The notes below the pieces were generated by a model. It was given only the letters and a program-made list of their open reading frames with translations, had not been told where the DNA came from and did no database searches. A stretch of 64,000 nt of DNA from JAWKWH01 sp963669455. Its GTDB lineage: Bacteria > Pseudomonadota > Alphaproteobacteria > Rhizobiales > Rhizobiaceae. Of the stretch, positions 35,876-44,900 are shown piece after piece. The DNA lies in NCBI GenBank assembly GCA_963669455.1, contig OY770026.1, positions 496,001-560,000 of the forward strand, given 5' to 3'. Made by a program: the position numbers and the translations under genes. Every line of letters starts with the position of its first letter. The first letter of the stretch is position 1.

Positions 35876-36388
35876 ATGGCACTGAAAATCAGACTGGCCC
35901 GCGCGGGCTCAAAAAAGCGACCTTATTATCACGTGGTGATTGCCGATGTGCGCAGCCCACGCGATGGCCGTTTCATCGAGCAGGTAGGCTCGTGGAACCC
36001 GATGCTGCCAAAGGATGGCGAGCGGGTGAAGCTAAACGAGGAACGCATCAAACATTGGCTCGGCCATGGCGCGCTGCCCACCGACCGCGTGCTGCGCTTC
36101 CTCGACGAGGCCGGCATCGCCAAGCGCGATACCCGCAACAACCCGAACAAGGCCAAGCCCGGCAAAAAAGCAACCGAGCGCCTCGAAGCGGCCAAACAGG
36201 CCGATGAAGACGCTAAAGCCAAGGCTGAAGAGGAAGCCGCTGCCGCCAAGGCCGCTGAAGAAGAGGCAAAGGCAGCAGCAGCCGAAGCCCCTGCCAAAGA
36301 GGCTCCCGCCGAAGAAGCGCCTGCTGAAGCAGCGGCTGAAGAGGCGCCTGGAGAGGACGAAACCAAGAAGGAAGAAACCGCTTCCTGA
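35876..36388 (+). CDS. rpsP: 30S ribosomal protein S16
   Basis: The 170-residue protein has the S16 core in the first 80 residues (MALKIRLARAGSKKRPYYHV, GRFIEQVGSWNP, ERIKHWLGHGALPTDRV) and then a 90-residue Ala/Glu/Lys-rich extension, longer than in most bacteria but of a type seen in rhizobia. The ATG at 35876 follows AAAGGGAAAA. Normally rimM and trmD follow; here they do not. Confidence 0.96.
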   Translation: MALKIRLARAGSKKRPYYHVVIADVRSPRDGRFIEQVGSWNPMLPKDGERVKLNEERIKHWLGHGALPTDRVLRFLDEAGIAKRDTRNNPNKAKPGKKATERLEAAKQADEDAKAKAEEEAAAAKAAEEEAKAAAAEAPAKEAPAEEAPAEAAAEEAPGEDETKKEETAS

Positions 36389-36399
36389 TTTGCGGTTTC
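36374..36399 (+). terminator. Weak hairpin at the end of rpsP
   Basis: GAAACCGC (36374-36381) pairs with GCGGTTTC (36392-36399) around the stop codon. No T-run follows except TTTCT within the arm, so function as a terminator is uncertain. Confidence 0.35.
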
Positions 36400-36562
36400 T
36401 GGCCGGGCGGAAGATATTTCGCCTGGCTGACCTCCGGCACGATTTTATCCAAAATGACATAAAAGCGATGGCGAACAGTCATACTAACGCCATCGTAGCG
36501 TAACAACGCCGCTGCATATTTCCCCTCGTCAATTCACATTGAAGTATCCAGGGGAAACAACC

Positions 36563-38140
36563 ATGTCATCTTTTAACGCGCTCTCGCGGCGCCGGTTTCT
36601 ATCGTCTGCCGGTGCTACCGGACTGGTCGCGGTATCCACGCTTGCTATGCCTGCCATCTCGCGCGCAAGCTCGCGCCCGGTTTTTACACACGGTGTTCAG
36701 TCCGGCGATGTCGACATGTCGTCGGGCATGATCTGGACCCGCGCAGACCGTCCGTCAAAGGTTATGTTTGAGGTATCGACAACAGAAAGCTTTGCCAATT
36801 CCGTCAAACTGCCGCCGATGAATGCGCTTCCACAAAGTGATTTCGCGGTAAAGCGCCTGCTCACCAATCTGGCGTCGGATCAGGATATTTTCTATCGTAT
36901 GCAGGCCTCAGATCTCAGTGACGTCAATGCCACATCGCAACCGATTGTTGGCCGTTTCAAAACCGCTCCTGCATCGCGCCGCGATATTCGCTTTGCCTGG
37001 TCGGGCGATACCGCCGGTCAGGGCTGGGGTATCGACGATACCGGTATGAAAACCTACACGACCATGGCCGGGCACACACCGGACTTTTTCATTCACTCCG
37101 GCGATACTGTCTATGCCGATGGCCCCATGAAGGACGAGGTCGAGCTTAAATCCGGTGATGTCTGGAAGAACACCGTGCTGATTGATGAAAAGCGCAAGGT
37201 CGCTGAAACACTCGATGAGTATCGCGCCCAGTGGAAATACAACATGATGGATCAGCATGTACGCACCATGAATGCGATGTGCCCGACCTTCTTCCAGTGG
37301 GATGACCACGAGGTGGTCAACAACTGGTCCGATGCCAAGGACCTGACAGCCGATGATCGATATACGGAAAAATCGGTTCATATGCTGTCAGCCCGGGCTG
37401 GACGCGCTTTCCATGAGATGACACCGATCCGCTACGCGCCAGTCGAACCGGGCCGTGTCTATCGCAAAATATCCTACGGCCCGCTGCTCGATGTGTTCTT
37501 TATAGATCTTCGTTCCTATCGCGGCCCGAACGGGGTTTCGATGGAAGACGAGATGACATCGGGAAGCCGGATATTCGGTGCCGAGCAGATCGCCTGGCTG
37601 AAGCGGGAACTGGCCGCGTCAAAGGCGACATGGAAAGTGATTGCCTCTGACATGCCGATCGGCCTGATTGTCTGGGACAATTGGAAAGAAAAGGCCGGTG
37701 CGGAAGCCATATCGAATGGCGATGGCGGCCCGGCAAAGGGTCGCGAGTTGGAAGTCGCTGACCTGCTGCGTTTCATCAAAAACGCAGGCATTGAAAACAC
37801 CGTCTGGTTCACGGCCGATGTGCACTACACCGCAGCGCATCACTATGATCCCTCGAGAGCACAGTTTCAGGATTTCAAGCCTTTCTGGGAGTTTGTATCC
37901 GGTCCGCTGCACGCCGGTACATTCGGGCCAAACGATCTCGATATGACCTTCGGGCCGGAGGTCAAATATGTCAAAGCGCCCACACCCGATCAGGGTGTCA
38001 ATCTGCCGCCATCCATGGGTCTGCAGTTCTTCGGTCTTGTCGATATAGATGGCCGGTCGGAGCAGATGACGGTCCGGCTGATGGATCGCGATGACAATGA
38101 GCTCTACAAAGTCACGCTCGATCCGGTTCGCGGTGTTTGA
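36563..38140 (+). CDS. phoD: Alkaline phosphatase D (PhoD) with Tat signal
   Basis: The 525-residue enzyme carries a twin-arginine signal (SRRRFLSSAGATGLVAVSTL) and the PhoD domains: an N-terminal beta domain (GVQSGDVDMSSGMIWTR) and a metallophosphatase core with WSGDTAGQG, HSGDTVYADG, FFQWDDHEVVNNW and TADVHYTAAHHY. PhoD is a calcium/iron phosphodiesterase/monoesterase in the periplasm, often induced by phosphate starvation; I see no clear Pho box. The ATG at 36563 follows AGGGGAAA. Confidence 0.92.
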   Translation: MSSFNALSRRRFLSSAGATGLVAVSTLAMPAISRASSRPVFTHGVQSGDVDMSSGMIWTRADRPSKVMFEVSTTESFANSVKLPPMNALPQSDFAVKRLLTNLASDQDIFYRMQASDLSDVNATSQPIVGRFKTAPASRRDIRFAWSGDTAGQGWGIDDTGMKTYTTMAGHTPDFFIHSGDTVYADGPMKDEVELKSGDVWKNTVLIDEKRKVAETLDEYRAQWKYNMMDQHVRTMNAMCPTFFQWDDHEVVNNWSDAKDLTADDRYTEKSVHMLSARAGRAFHEMTPIRYAPVEPGRVYRKISYGPLLDVFFIDLRSYRGPNGVSMEDEMTSGSRIFGAEQIAWLKRELAASKATWKVIASDMPIGLIVWDNWKEKAGAEAISNGDGGPAKGRELEVADLLRFIKNAGIENTVWFTADVHYTAAHHYDPSRAQFQDFKPFWEFVSGPLHAGTFGPNDLDMTFGPEVKYVKAPTPDQGVNLPPSMGLQFFGLVDIDGRSEQMTVRLMDRDDNELYKVTLDPVRGV

Positions 38141-38177
38141 GGGGCGGACTACCAGCCAAGTGGGATTTGACGGTAAG

Positions 38178-38206
38178 GGCAGGCCTGTTTCAGGCCTGCC
38201 TCTTGT
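38178..38206 (+). terminator. Intrinsic terminator after phoD
   Basis: GGCAGGCCTG (38178-38187) pairs perfectly with CAGGCCTGCC (38191-38200) with a TTT loop; TCTTGT follows. Confidence 0.8.
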
Positions 38207-38251
38207 CTGATGCCGGTGTTTCATGGGACCATCCGCTGTCAGGAGGTTCAA

Positions 38252-38677
38252 ATGCTGCCACCAATCGAAAAATCGAGGGTTTTGCCTTTTCCGGTTTCAG
38301 ACGTGTATGCGGCCTGGGTGTCGTCTGAAACCATTATCCCGCCTGCAACCGCCATGGAGATCGAACCGCGTGTTGGCGGCCATTACCGGTTGATCATCAA
38401 CACGCCTGATTTCAAATCCCGATGTGAAGGAACGTTCCTGATCGTAGAGCTGGAACAGCGCGTCGTTTATTCGTGGCAATGGCAGGGCGATGAAGAGGTA
38501 ACAAAAATCGATGTCCGGTTCCATGAGGCTGGTGAGGGAACGAAGATCACAATCGTGCATTTAGGTTTTACCAGCGAGCAAAGCCGCACCAATCACGATC
38601 AGGGATGGGACAGCTATCTGGATGGTCTGGAGGCGCATCTGGCCCGCGTGTTGCGCGAAAGCGACGGCATCACCTGA
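38252..38677 (+). CDS. SRPBCC/AHSA1-like protein
   Basis: The 141-residue protein is a START/Bet v1-like single domain of the AHSA1 group: FPVSDVYAAWVSSETI at the N-terminus, EIEPRVGGHYRLII, the central RVVYSWQWQGDEEVTKIDVRF and the C-terminal helix GWDSYLDGLEAHLAR. Such domains bind hydrophobic ligands; many are linked to ArsR-type regulators, though none is next to it. AGGAGG precedes the ATG at the optimal distance and decides this start. Confidence 0.87.
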   Translation: MLPPIEKSRVLPFPVSDVYAAWVSSETIIPPATAMEIEPRVGGHYRLIINTPDFKSRCEGTFLIVELEQRVVYSWQWQGDEEVTKIDVRFHEAGEGTKITIVHLGFTSEQSRTNHDQGWDSYLDGLEAHLARVLRESDGIT

Positions 38678-38773
38678 AGCCAGCCTCTTTCGCAGACGCA
38701 AAAAACAGGCTATGTGCCCGCCAACATAGTTGCGATCCCTTCCGGTTCGCACCCAATCTCCGAGAGAAATTCG

Positions 38774-40597
38774 ATGCCCCTCCGCAATATCGCGATCATC
38801 GCGCATGTCGATCATGGCAAGACCACACTCGTCGATGCGCTATTAAAACAATCTGGCGCGGTGCGCGAAAATCAACGCGTTGAGGAACGCGCGCTCGATT
38901 CCGGCGATATCGAGAAGGAGCGCGGCATCACCATTCTGGCCAAAGCGACATCGGTGGTCTGGAACGACACCCGTATCAACATTGTCGACACGCCGGGACA
39001 TGCCGATTTTGGTGGTGAGGTCGAGCGCATATTGAACATGGTCGATGGCGCCATCGTTCTGGTCGACGCCGCAGAGGGGCCGATGCCGCAGACTAAATTC
39101 GTCGTCGGCAAGGCGCTGAAGGTGGGCTTGAAACCAATCGTCGCGGTCAACAAGATCGACAGGCCGGATGCGCGCGCCAGTGAGGTGATCAACGAGGTGT
39201 TCGATCTGTTTGCCAATCTGGATGCAACCGACGAGCAGCTGGATTTTCCAATACTGTATGGATCGGGCCGTGACGGCTGGATGAGCGCTGAACCCGACGG
39301 AGCGCAGGACGCTGGACTAAAACCCTTGTTCGATCTGGTGCTGAACCACGTACCAGCGCCCAATGTGGCTGATGGACCGTTTCGTATGATCGGCACGATC
39401 CTGGAGGCAAATCCGTTCCTCGGACGGATTATTACCGGACGCATCGAGGCAGGCTCGATTAAACCCAATCAGGCGGTCAAGGTGCTAGGCCAAGATGGCA
39501 ACACCATCGAACAGGGCCGTGTGTCTAAAATTCTTGCCTTTCGTGGCCTGGAACGCCAACCGATCGACGAGGGAGTTGCCGGTGATATTGTCGCCATCGC
39601 CGGCCTTTCGAAGGGCACCGTTGCCGATACGTTTTGCGATCCGGCGGTCGCAGAACCCATGACCGCCCAGCCGATTGATCCGCCGACAGTGACGATGTCG
39701 TTCATCGTCAATGACAGTCCGCTCGCGGGCACGGAAGGCGACAAGGTGACCAGCCGGGTTATCCGCGACCGCCTGCTTCGCGAGGCGGAGGGCAATGTCG
39801 CGCTGAAGATCGAGGAGGCGGAAGACAAGGATTCCTTTTATGTCTCCGGGCGCGGCGAATTGCAGCTTGCAGTGCTGATCGAGACCATGCGCCGTGAAGG
39901 CTTTGAGCTGGCCGTATCGCGGCCCCGCGTCGTCATGCAGACAGATGATGCCGGTAACATGCTGGAACCGGTCGAGGAGGTTGTCATCGATGTCGATGAC
40001 GAACATTCTGGCGTGGTTGTGAAAAAAATGTCCGAGCGCAAGGCAGAGATGGTTGAACTTAAACCATCTGGCGGCGAGCGGCAGCGGATTGTTTTTCACG
40101 CGCCGACGCGCGGCCTTATAGGCTACCAGTCCGAACTGATGACCGATACACGCGGCACTGCGGTGATGAACCGTCTGTTCCACGATTACCAGCCGTTTAA
40201 AGGGCCGCTGCCTGGCCGCACAAACGGTGTGCTGATTGCCAACGAGGCCGGCGAATCGGTTGCCTATGCATTGTGGAACCTGGAGGACCGCGGGCCGATG
40301 GTGATTGATGCCGGCGTTAAGGTCTATGCCGGGATGATCATCGGCATCCACTCGCGCGACAACGATCTCGAAGTCAATGTCCTGCGCGGCAAGAAGCTTA
40401 CCAATGTGCGCGCAGCCGGCAAGGATGAAGCGGTAAAGCTTACCCCGCCCATCCGAATGACGCTGGAGCGGGCGTTGTCGTGGATCGAGGAAGATGAGCT
40501 GGTCGAGGTGACACCGCAGTCAATTAGGTTGCGCAAACTCTATCTCGACACCCACGAACGCAAACGTTTTGAGAAAACCCGTACCGGAAGTGCTTGA
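38774..40597 (+). CDS. typA: Ribosome-associated GTPase TypA/BipA
   Basis: The 607-residue translational GTPase has exactly the family length. G motifs are AHVDHGKTTL (G1), RGITI (G2), DTPGHADFGG (G3), NKIDRPDAR (G4) and a G5 near ILYGSGRDG. EF-G-like domains III and V and the TypA-specific C-terminal domain follow. It helps 50S assembly and stress adaptation. The ATG at 38774 gives the conserved MPLRNIAIIAHVDHG. Confidence 0.97.
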   Translation: MPLRNIAIIAHVDHGKTTLVDALLKQSGAVRENQRVEERALDSGDIEKERGITILAKATSVVWNDTRINIVDTPGHADFGGEVERILNMVDGAIVLVDAAEGPMPQTKFVVGKALKVGLKPIVAVNKIDRPDARASEVINEVFDLFANLDATDEQLDFPILYGSGRDGWMSAEPDGAQDAGLKPLFDLVLNHVPAPNVADGPFRMIGTILEANPFLGRIITGRIEAGSIKPNQAVKVLGQDGNTIEQGRVSKILAFRGLERQPIDEGVAGDIVAIAGLSKGTVADTFCDPAVAEPMTAQPIDPPTVTMSFIVNDSPLAGTEGDKVTSRVIRDRLLREAEGNVALKIEEAEDKDSFYVSGRGELQLAVLIETMRREGFELAVSRPRVVMQTDDAGNMLEPVEEVVIDVDDEHSGVVVKKMSERKAEMVELKPSGGERQRIVFHAPTRGLIGYQSELMTDTRGTAVMNRLFHDYQPFKGPLPGRTNGVLIANEAGESVAYALWNLEDRGPMVIDAGVKVYAGMIIGIHSRDNDLEVNVLRGKKLTNVRAAGKDEAVKLTPPIRMTLERALSWIEEDELVEVTPQSIRLRKLYLDTHERKRFEKTRTGSA

Positions 40598-40647
40598 CAA
40601 TTTACCTGCCTCGGGAAAGTTGGGCATATAAGTTCGGACGGGATTCG

Positions 40648-41271
40648 ATGACTCCAATCAACATTGCAAAATGGCCCAGGCGCAGCCAGTACCAGTTTTT
40701 CCGGACCTATCGAAATCCCCATTTTTCGGTCACGGCGACCGTTGATGTTTCGCGATTGATGAACGAGTTGAAGCCAAAGGGCACGCCGGTCTTCGTTGCC
40801 TGCCTTTATTCGATCACCGGGGCCGCCAATGAAATCCCGGAGTTCAGAACCCGCTTCGACGCGACCCGCGTTTATGATGCCGATCTTGTCGGCGCCTCGG
40901 TTACCGTGCCGATTGAGGGCCGGAAATTTGCCTTTTGCGACATTCCCTGGTCATCCAACTGGACGATTTTTAGCGAATCCTGCAAGCGCGAGATCGAAAG
41001 CGCCCGGCAGCAGTCCGATATGAAAAACAAAATCGCAGGCCAGGACAACTGGATATATATGACCTGTCTGCCATGGGTGAAATTGAGTGCGATGACCCAT
41101 CCTGTCACCGGACCGGATGATTGTATTCCGCGTATTGCCTGGGGTAAAATCGACCGGGCCGGTGATAAATGGGAAATGCCGGTCGCTGTTCAGGTCCACC
41201 ACGCGCTCGTGGATGGATTGCATGTCGGTCAGTATTTTGATGCATTGCAGACCCGGATAAACACCCTTTAA
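40648..41271 (+). CDS. Chloramphenicol acetyltransferase-like protein (CatA type)
   Basis: The 207-residue protein resembles the classic trimeric CAT family: NPHFSVTATVDVSRLM near residue 30, FVACLYSITGAANEIPEFRTR, the segment around FCDIPWSSNWTIF and the catalytic motif QVHHALVDGLHVGQYF, where the second His is the base. CatA acetylates chloramphenicol, but chromosomal homologues may act on other hydroxyl acceptors. The ATG at 40648 follows CGGGATTCG and gives the usual short N-terminus. Confidence 0.83.
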   Translation: MTPINIAKWPRRSQYQFFRTYRNPHFSVTATVDVSRLMNELKPKGTPVFVACLYSITGAANEIPEFRTRFDATRVYDADLVGASVTVPIEGRKFAFCDIPWSSNWTIFSESCKREIESARQQSDMKNKIAGQDNWIYMTCLPWVKLSAMTHPVTGPDDCIPRIAWGKIDRAGDKWEMPVAVQVHHALVDGLHVGQYFDALQTRINTL

Positions 41272-41285
41272 GTCATGGGCACGAT

Positions 41286-41861
41286 TTAACGCGCCATGCC
41301 GTGATACTCCCGGTTGGGCTTCATGTCGGTCGCGGTAGCGACCCGGTTTGACATGTTATAAAACGCCGCGGTCGCGGCAATATCCCAGATGTCGCGGTCG
41401 GAAAATCCCGCATCCCGCAAGGCCTGCCGGTCGGCTTCGACAATCTTGTCGGGCATTTCTGTCAGCTTGACGGAAAACTCCAGCATTGCCGTCTGGCGCT
41501 GGTCGAGCCCGGCGCCACGCCAATTATGAGCGATTTCCTCGCCGAAACCCGGGTCGTTTGACAATTGCCGGACCGCAGCGCCATGCGCCGCCAAACAGTA
41601 GTGGCAATGATTGATCGATGACACTGCCACCGCGATCATTTCACGTTCAAGCTTGCTCAAACCTGACTCGCCAAGCATCAGATCATTGTAAAAATCTGAA
41701 AATGCGCGTAGCTTTTTTTCGTCGAATGAATAGGCCGTGAGCACATTGGGAACCAAGCCAAGTTTTTCGCGGCATTTATCGAAATAAACTTTTGTTGCGT
41801 CGCTTAATTCTTCATTCGGTTCAAGGTCAAGTGCTGTTGTTTGTGTGTTTTCCGATGTCAT
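41286..41861 (-). CDS. AhpD-like alkylhydroperoxidase (peroxidase-related, CMD family)
   Basis: The 191-residue protein has the carboxymuconolactone-decarboxylase/AhpD fold with the redox motif INHCHYCLAAHGAAV (Cys-x-x-Cys plus His, about residues 86-100). Family members reduce peroxides with a thiol partner. Conserved blocks LEREMIAVAVSS and FSDRDIWDIAATAAFYNMSNR fit the peroxidase-related subfamily. It is divergent from gdh, sharing a 119-base promoter region. The ATG at 41861 is chosen since no family similarity precedes it. Confidence 0.88.
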   Translation of the reverse strand: MTSENTQTTALDLEPNEELSDATKVYFDKCREKLGLVPNVLTAYSFDEKKLRAFSDFYNDLMLGESGLSKLEREMIAVAVSSINHCHYCLAAHGAAVRQLSNDPGFGEEIAHNWRGAGLDQRQTAMLEFSVKLTEMPDKIVEADRQALRDAGFSDRDIWDIAATAAFYNMSNRVATATDMKPNREYHGMAR

Positions 41862-41980
41862 GAAGTTGAGTTCTCCGATTAGATTTAAGGTTTCGATGCA
41901 CCATGTAAAACCGGCGCCGCCAAGATTGGACCTTCTTTTACGATAGACAAAAATCAAGCCAATGCGAGGGAGAAACGCGA

Positions 41981-44900
41981 ATGGCCAAATCCGGCAAGCC
42001 AAGCGGACGGCAGACCAAGAAAAATGACCTGACACGTTTTTCGCAATTGCTGTTTGACAGAGCCCCGAAAGAAGACATCTCCCAGTACGATACAAAATTG
42101 CTGGAGATCGCCGCACAGCACGCCTATCAGGCGGTCAAAAAACACAGCAAAGGCGAAAGCATCGTTGCGATCGATCATGACAGCGGCGTTACTTGCGCCG
42201 GCCGTCCGGTCTCGCTCATCACCGTTGTCAACGACAACATGCCCTTCCTGTTTGATTCCATCGTCGGCGCGATTAACGACGAAATGGGAGAATCATCGCT
42301 GGTGCTTCATCCGATCATGGATGTACGCCACAGCAAGACCGGGGTTAGTGAGATTGTCGGTAAGACCGAGCAGGGTACCAGCAGCGAGGATACTGACAAG
42401 ATCAGCGTGATGCATGTTCACGCCGATGCCATGTCGGCCGAAGCCGCAGATCACCTGACAAGAGAGCTTTCCGGCATCGTTAAACAGGTTCGCGACGCCG
42501 TCGATGGCTGGCGGCCCATGCTGGCCCGGCTTGAAAAGACCATCACCGACTACCGTTACGCCCCGCAAGTGCTCAAAACGGACATGTTTGATGAGGCGGT
42601 GGCATTTCTCGAATGGCTGCGCGACAACAATTTCACATTCCTTGGTATGCGCGAATACCGCTACACTGGCTCCGGCAAGACGGGCAACCTGAAACGCGCC
42701 AACAAGCCGGCGCTTGGAATTTTGTCCGACCCCAATGTGCGTGTGCTGCGCCGGGGTGACGAAATGCTTTCGACAACGCCGGAAATTCGCGCATTCCTTG
42801 TTGGGCCAAACCCGCTGCTTGTCACCAAAGCCAATACCAAGTCCAAAGTCCATCGCCAGATCCACATGGATTATATCGGCGTCAAAACCTTCGACCAGCA
42901 CGGCAAGCTGACCGGCGAACTGCGAATGGTCGGCCTGTTCACGTCGACGGCTTATACCCGTTCGGTCATGAACATCCCCTATCTTCGCTCAAAGGCAAAC
43001 GCAGTCATCACCAATCTTGGCCATGATCCGACGGGACATTCGGGCAAGGCGCTGATCAATGTTCTGGAATCCTATCCGCGCGACGAATTGTTCCAGATCG
43101 ATGAGGAAACGCTGGCAAAAAACGCAGAAGCCATCTTGGCTTTGAGCGAACGTCCGCGGGTGCGCGCCCTTGTCCGTGCCGATCGGTTCGACCGATTCGT
43201 GTCAGTCATCGTCTATGTTCCGCGCGATCGCTACAATAGCCGCAACCGTGAGCGGATCGGCGATTATCTGAAATCGATTTTCGACGGCCGTCTGTCAGCC
43301 TACTATCCGGCATTTCCGGAAGGCGGCCTGGCACGGGTTCATTTCGTTATCGGCCGCAATGCAGAGCGAACGCCTTTTGTGCCACTGGCCGATGTCGAGC
43401 AAAAGATCCGCGATATCGTTCGTAACTGGGATGATGCGCTCATTCAAGAAGCGACTGAAGCCGGTGTCGACCGCCGGGTGGTTCGCACTGCGATGCAGTT
43501 TCCTGCCGATTATCGCGAAACCTTTGGTGCAGACGACGCGCTTAGAGATGCAGTTCGCGTTGCAACGGTCACACCGGACGCCCCGATTACCATCGATTTT
43601 CTTCAGGCGGATGGCCAGGCGCCCGGCGAAGCAGTCCTCAAAATCTATCATTGCGGTGAGCCGGTATCGCTGTCACAGCGCGTCCCACTCCTGGAGAATA
43701 TGGGATTTCGGGTCATCAGCGAGCGGACGTTCGAGATTGCAGATGGCGATGACAGCCCGGTATTTCTGCACGTGATGCAGCTTGAAAGCACAAATGGCCA
43801 GCCGATCGATTTGAGCGATGACGGCAAATTGTTTGCGGAGCTGTTTTTGTCGGTATGGAATGGCGGCAACGACAATGACGGCTACAATACACTTGGCCAT
43901 ACCGCCGGATTGCGGGCCGATGAGATTGTCATTCTGCGCGCCTATGGCCGCTATTTGCGGCAGGCGCGGATTCCGCAAAGCCAGGCGTTTATTTCCAGCG
44001 TTCTAAGCCGGTATCCGGACATATCGCGCGGGCTTCATCGCCTGTTTTGCGTCCGGTTTGACCCGAAAATGCAAAAGACGGCTGAAAAGGAAACCAATAA
44101 GCTGAAGGCGGCAATCGCTGCGGCGCTGGACAAGGTTCCAAGCCTTGACGACGACACGATATTGCGCCGTTTTGAAAACCTTATCGACTCGACGCTTCGC
44201 ACCAACCATTTTGCCGATGCGGCAACCGATCAACCCCGCTCTCTGGCGTTCAAACTTGATCCACTGTCGATCGACGGATTGCCAGAACCACGGCCCTGGC
44301 GCGAGGTTTTTGTCTATGGCGCCGAGGTTGAAGGGGTTCACTTAAGGTTCGGTTCGGTCGCCCGCGGCGGTTTGCGCTGGTCTGACCGGGCGCAGGACTA
44401 CCGCACCGAGATACTGGGACTCGCCAAGGCACAGCAGGTTAAGAATGCTGTGATCGTTCCGGTTGGCGCCAAGGGTGGTTTCTTTCCAAAAAAACTGCCG
44501 CTCGGCGGAAACCGTGATGATGTGTTTCAGGCCGGCAGAAACGCCTATATCAACTTCATTTCCAGCCTTCTTTCGGTGACCGACAATCTGGTGGGCAACA
44601 AGGTCAAGCCGCCTAAAAATGTCGTTCGTCACGATGGCGACGATCCGTATTTCGTTGTTGCCGCCGATAAGGGTACCGCGACATTTTCCGATACGGCAAA
44701 CGGGATCAGCCAGGATCATGATTTCTGGCTCGACGATGCATTCGCCTCCGGCGGTTCGGCTGGATATGATCACAAGAAAATGGGCATTACCGCACGTGGC
44801 GCGTGGGAGGCGGTGAAGCGCCATTTTCGCGAAATGGACCGCGATATCCAAAACGAGGAATTCACCGTGGTCGGTGTCGGCGACATGTCGGGCGATGTTT

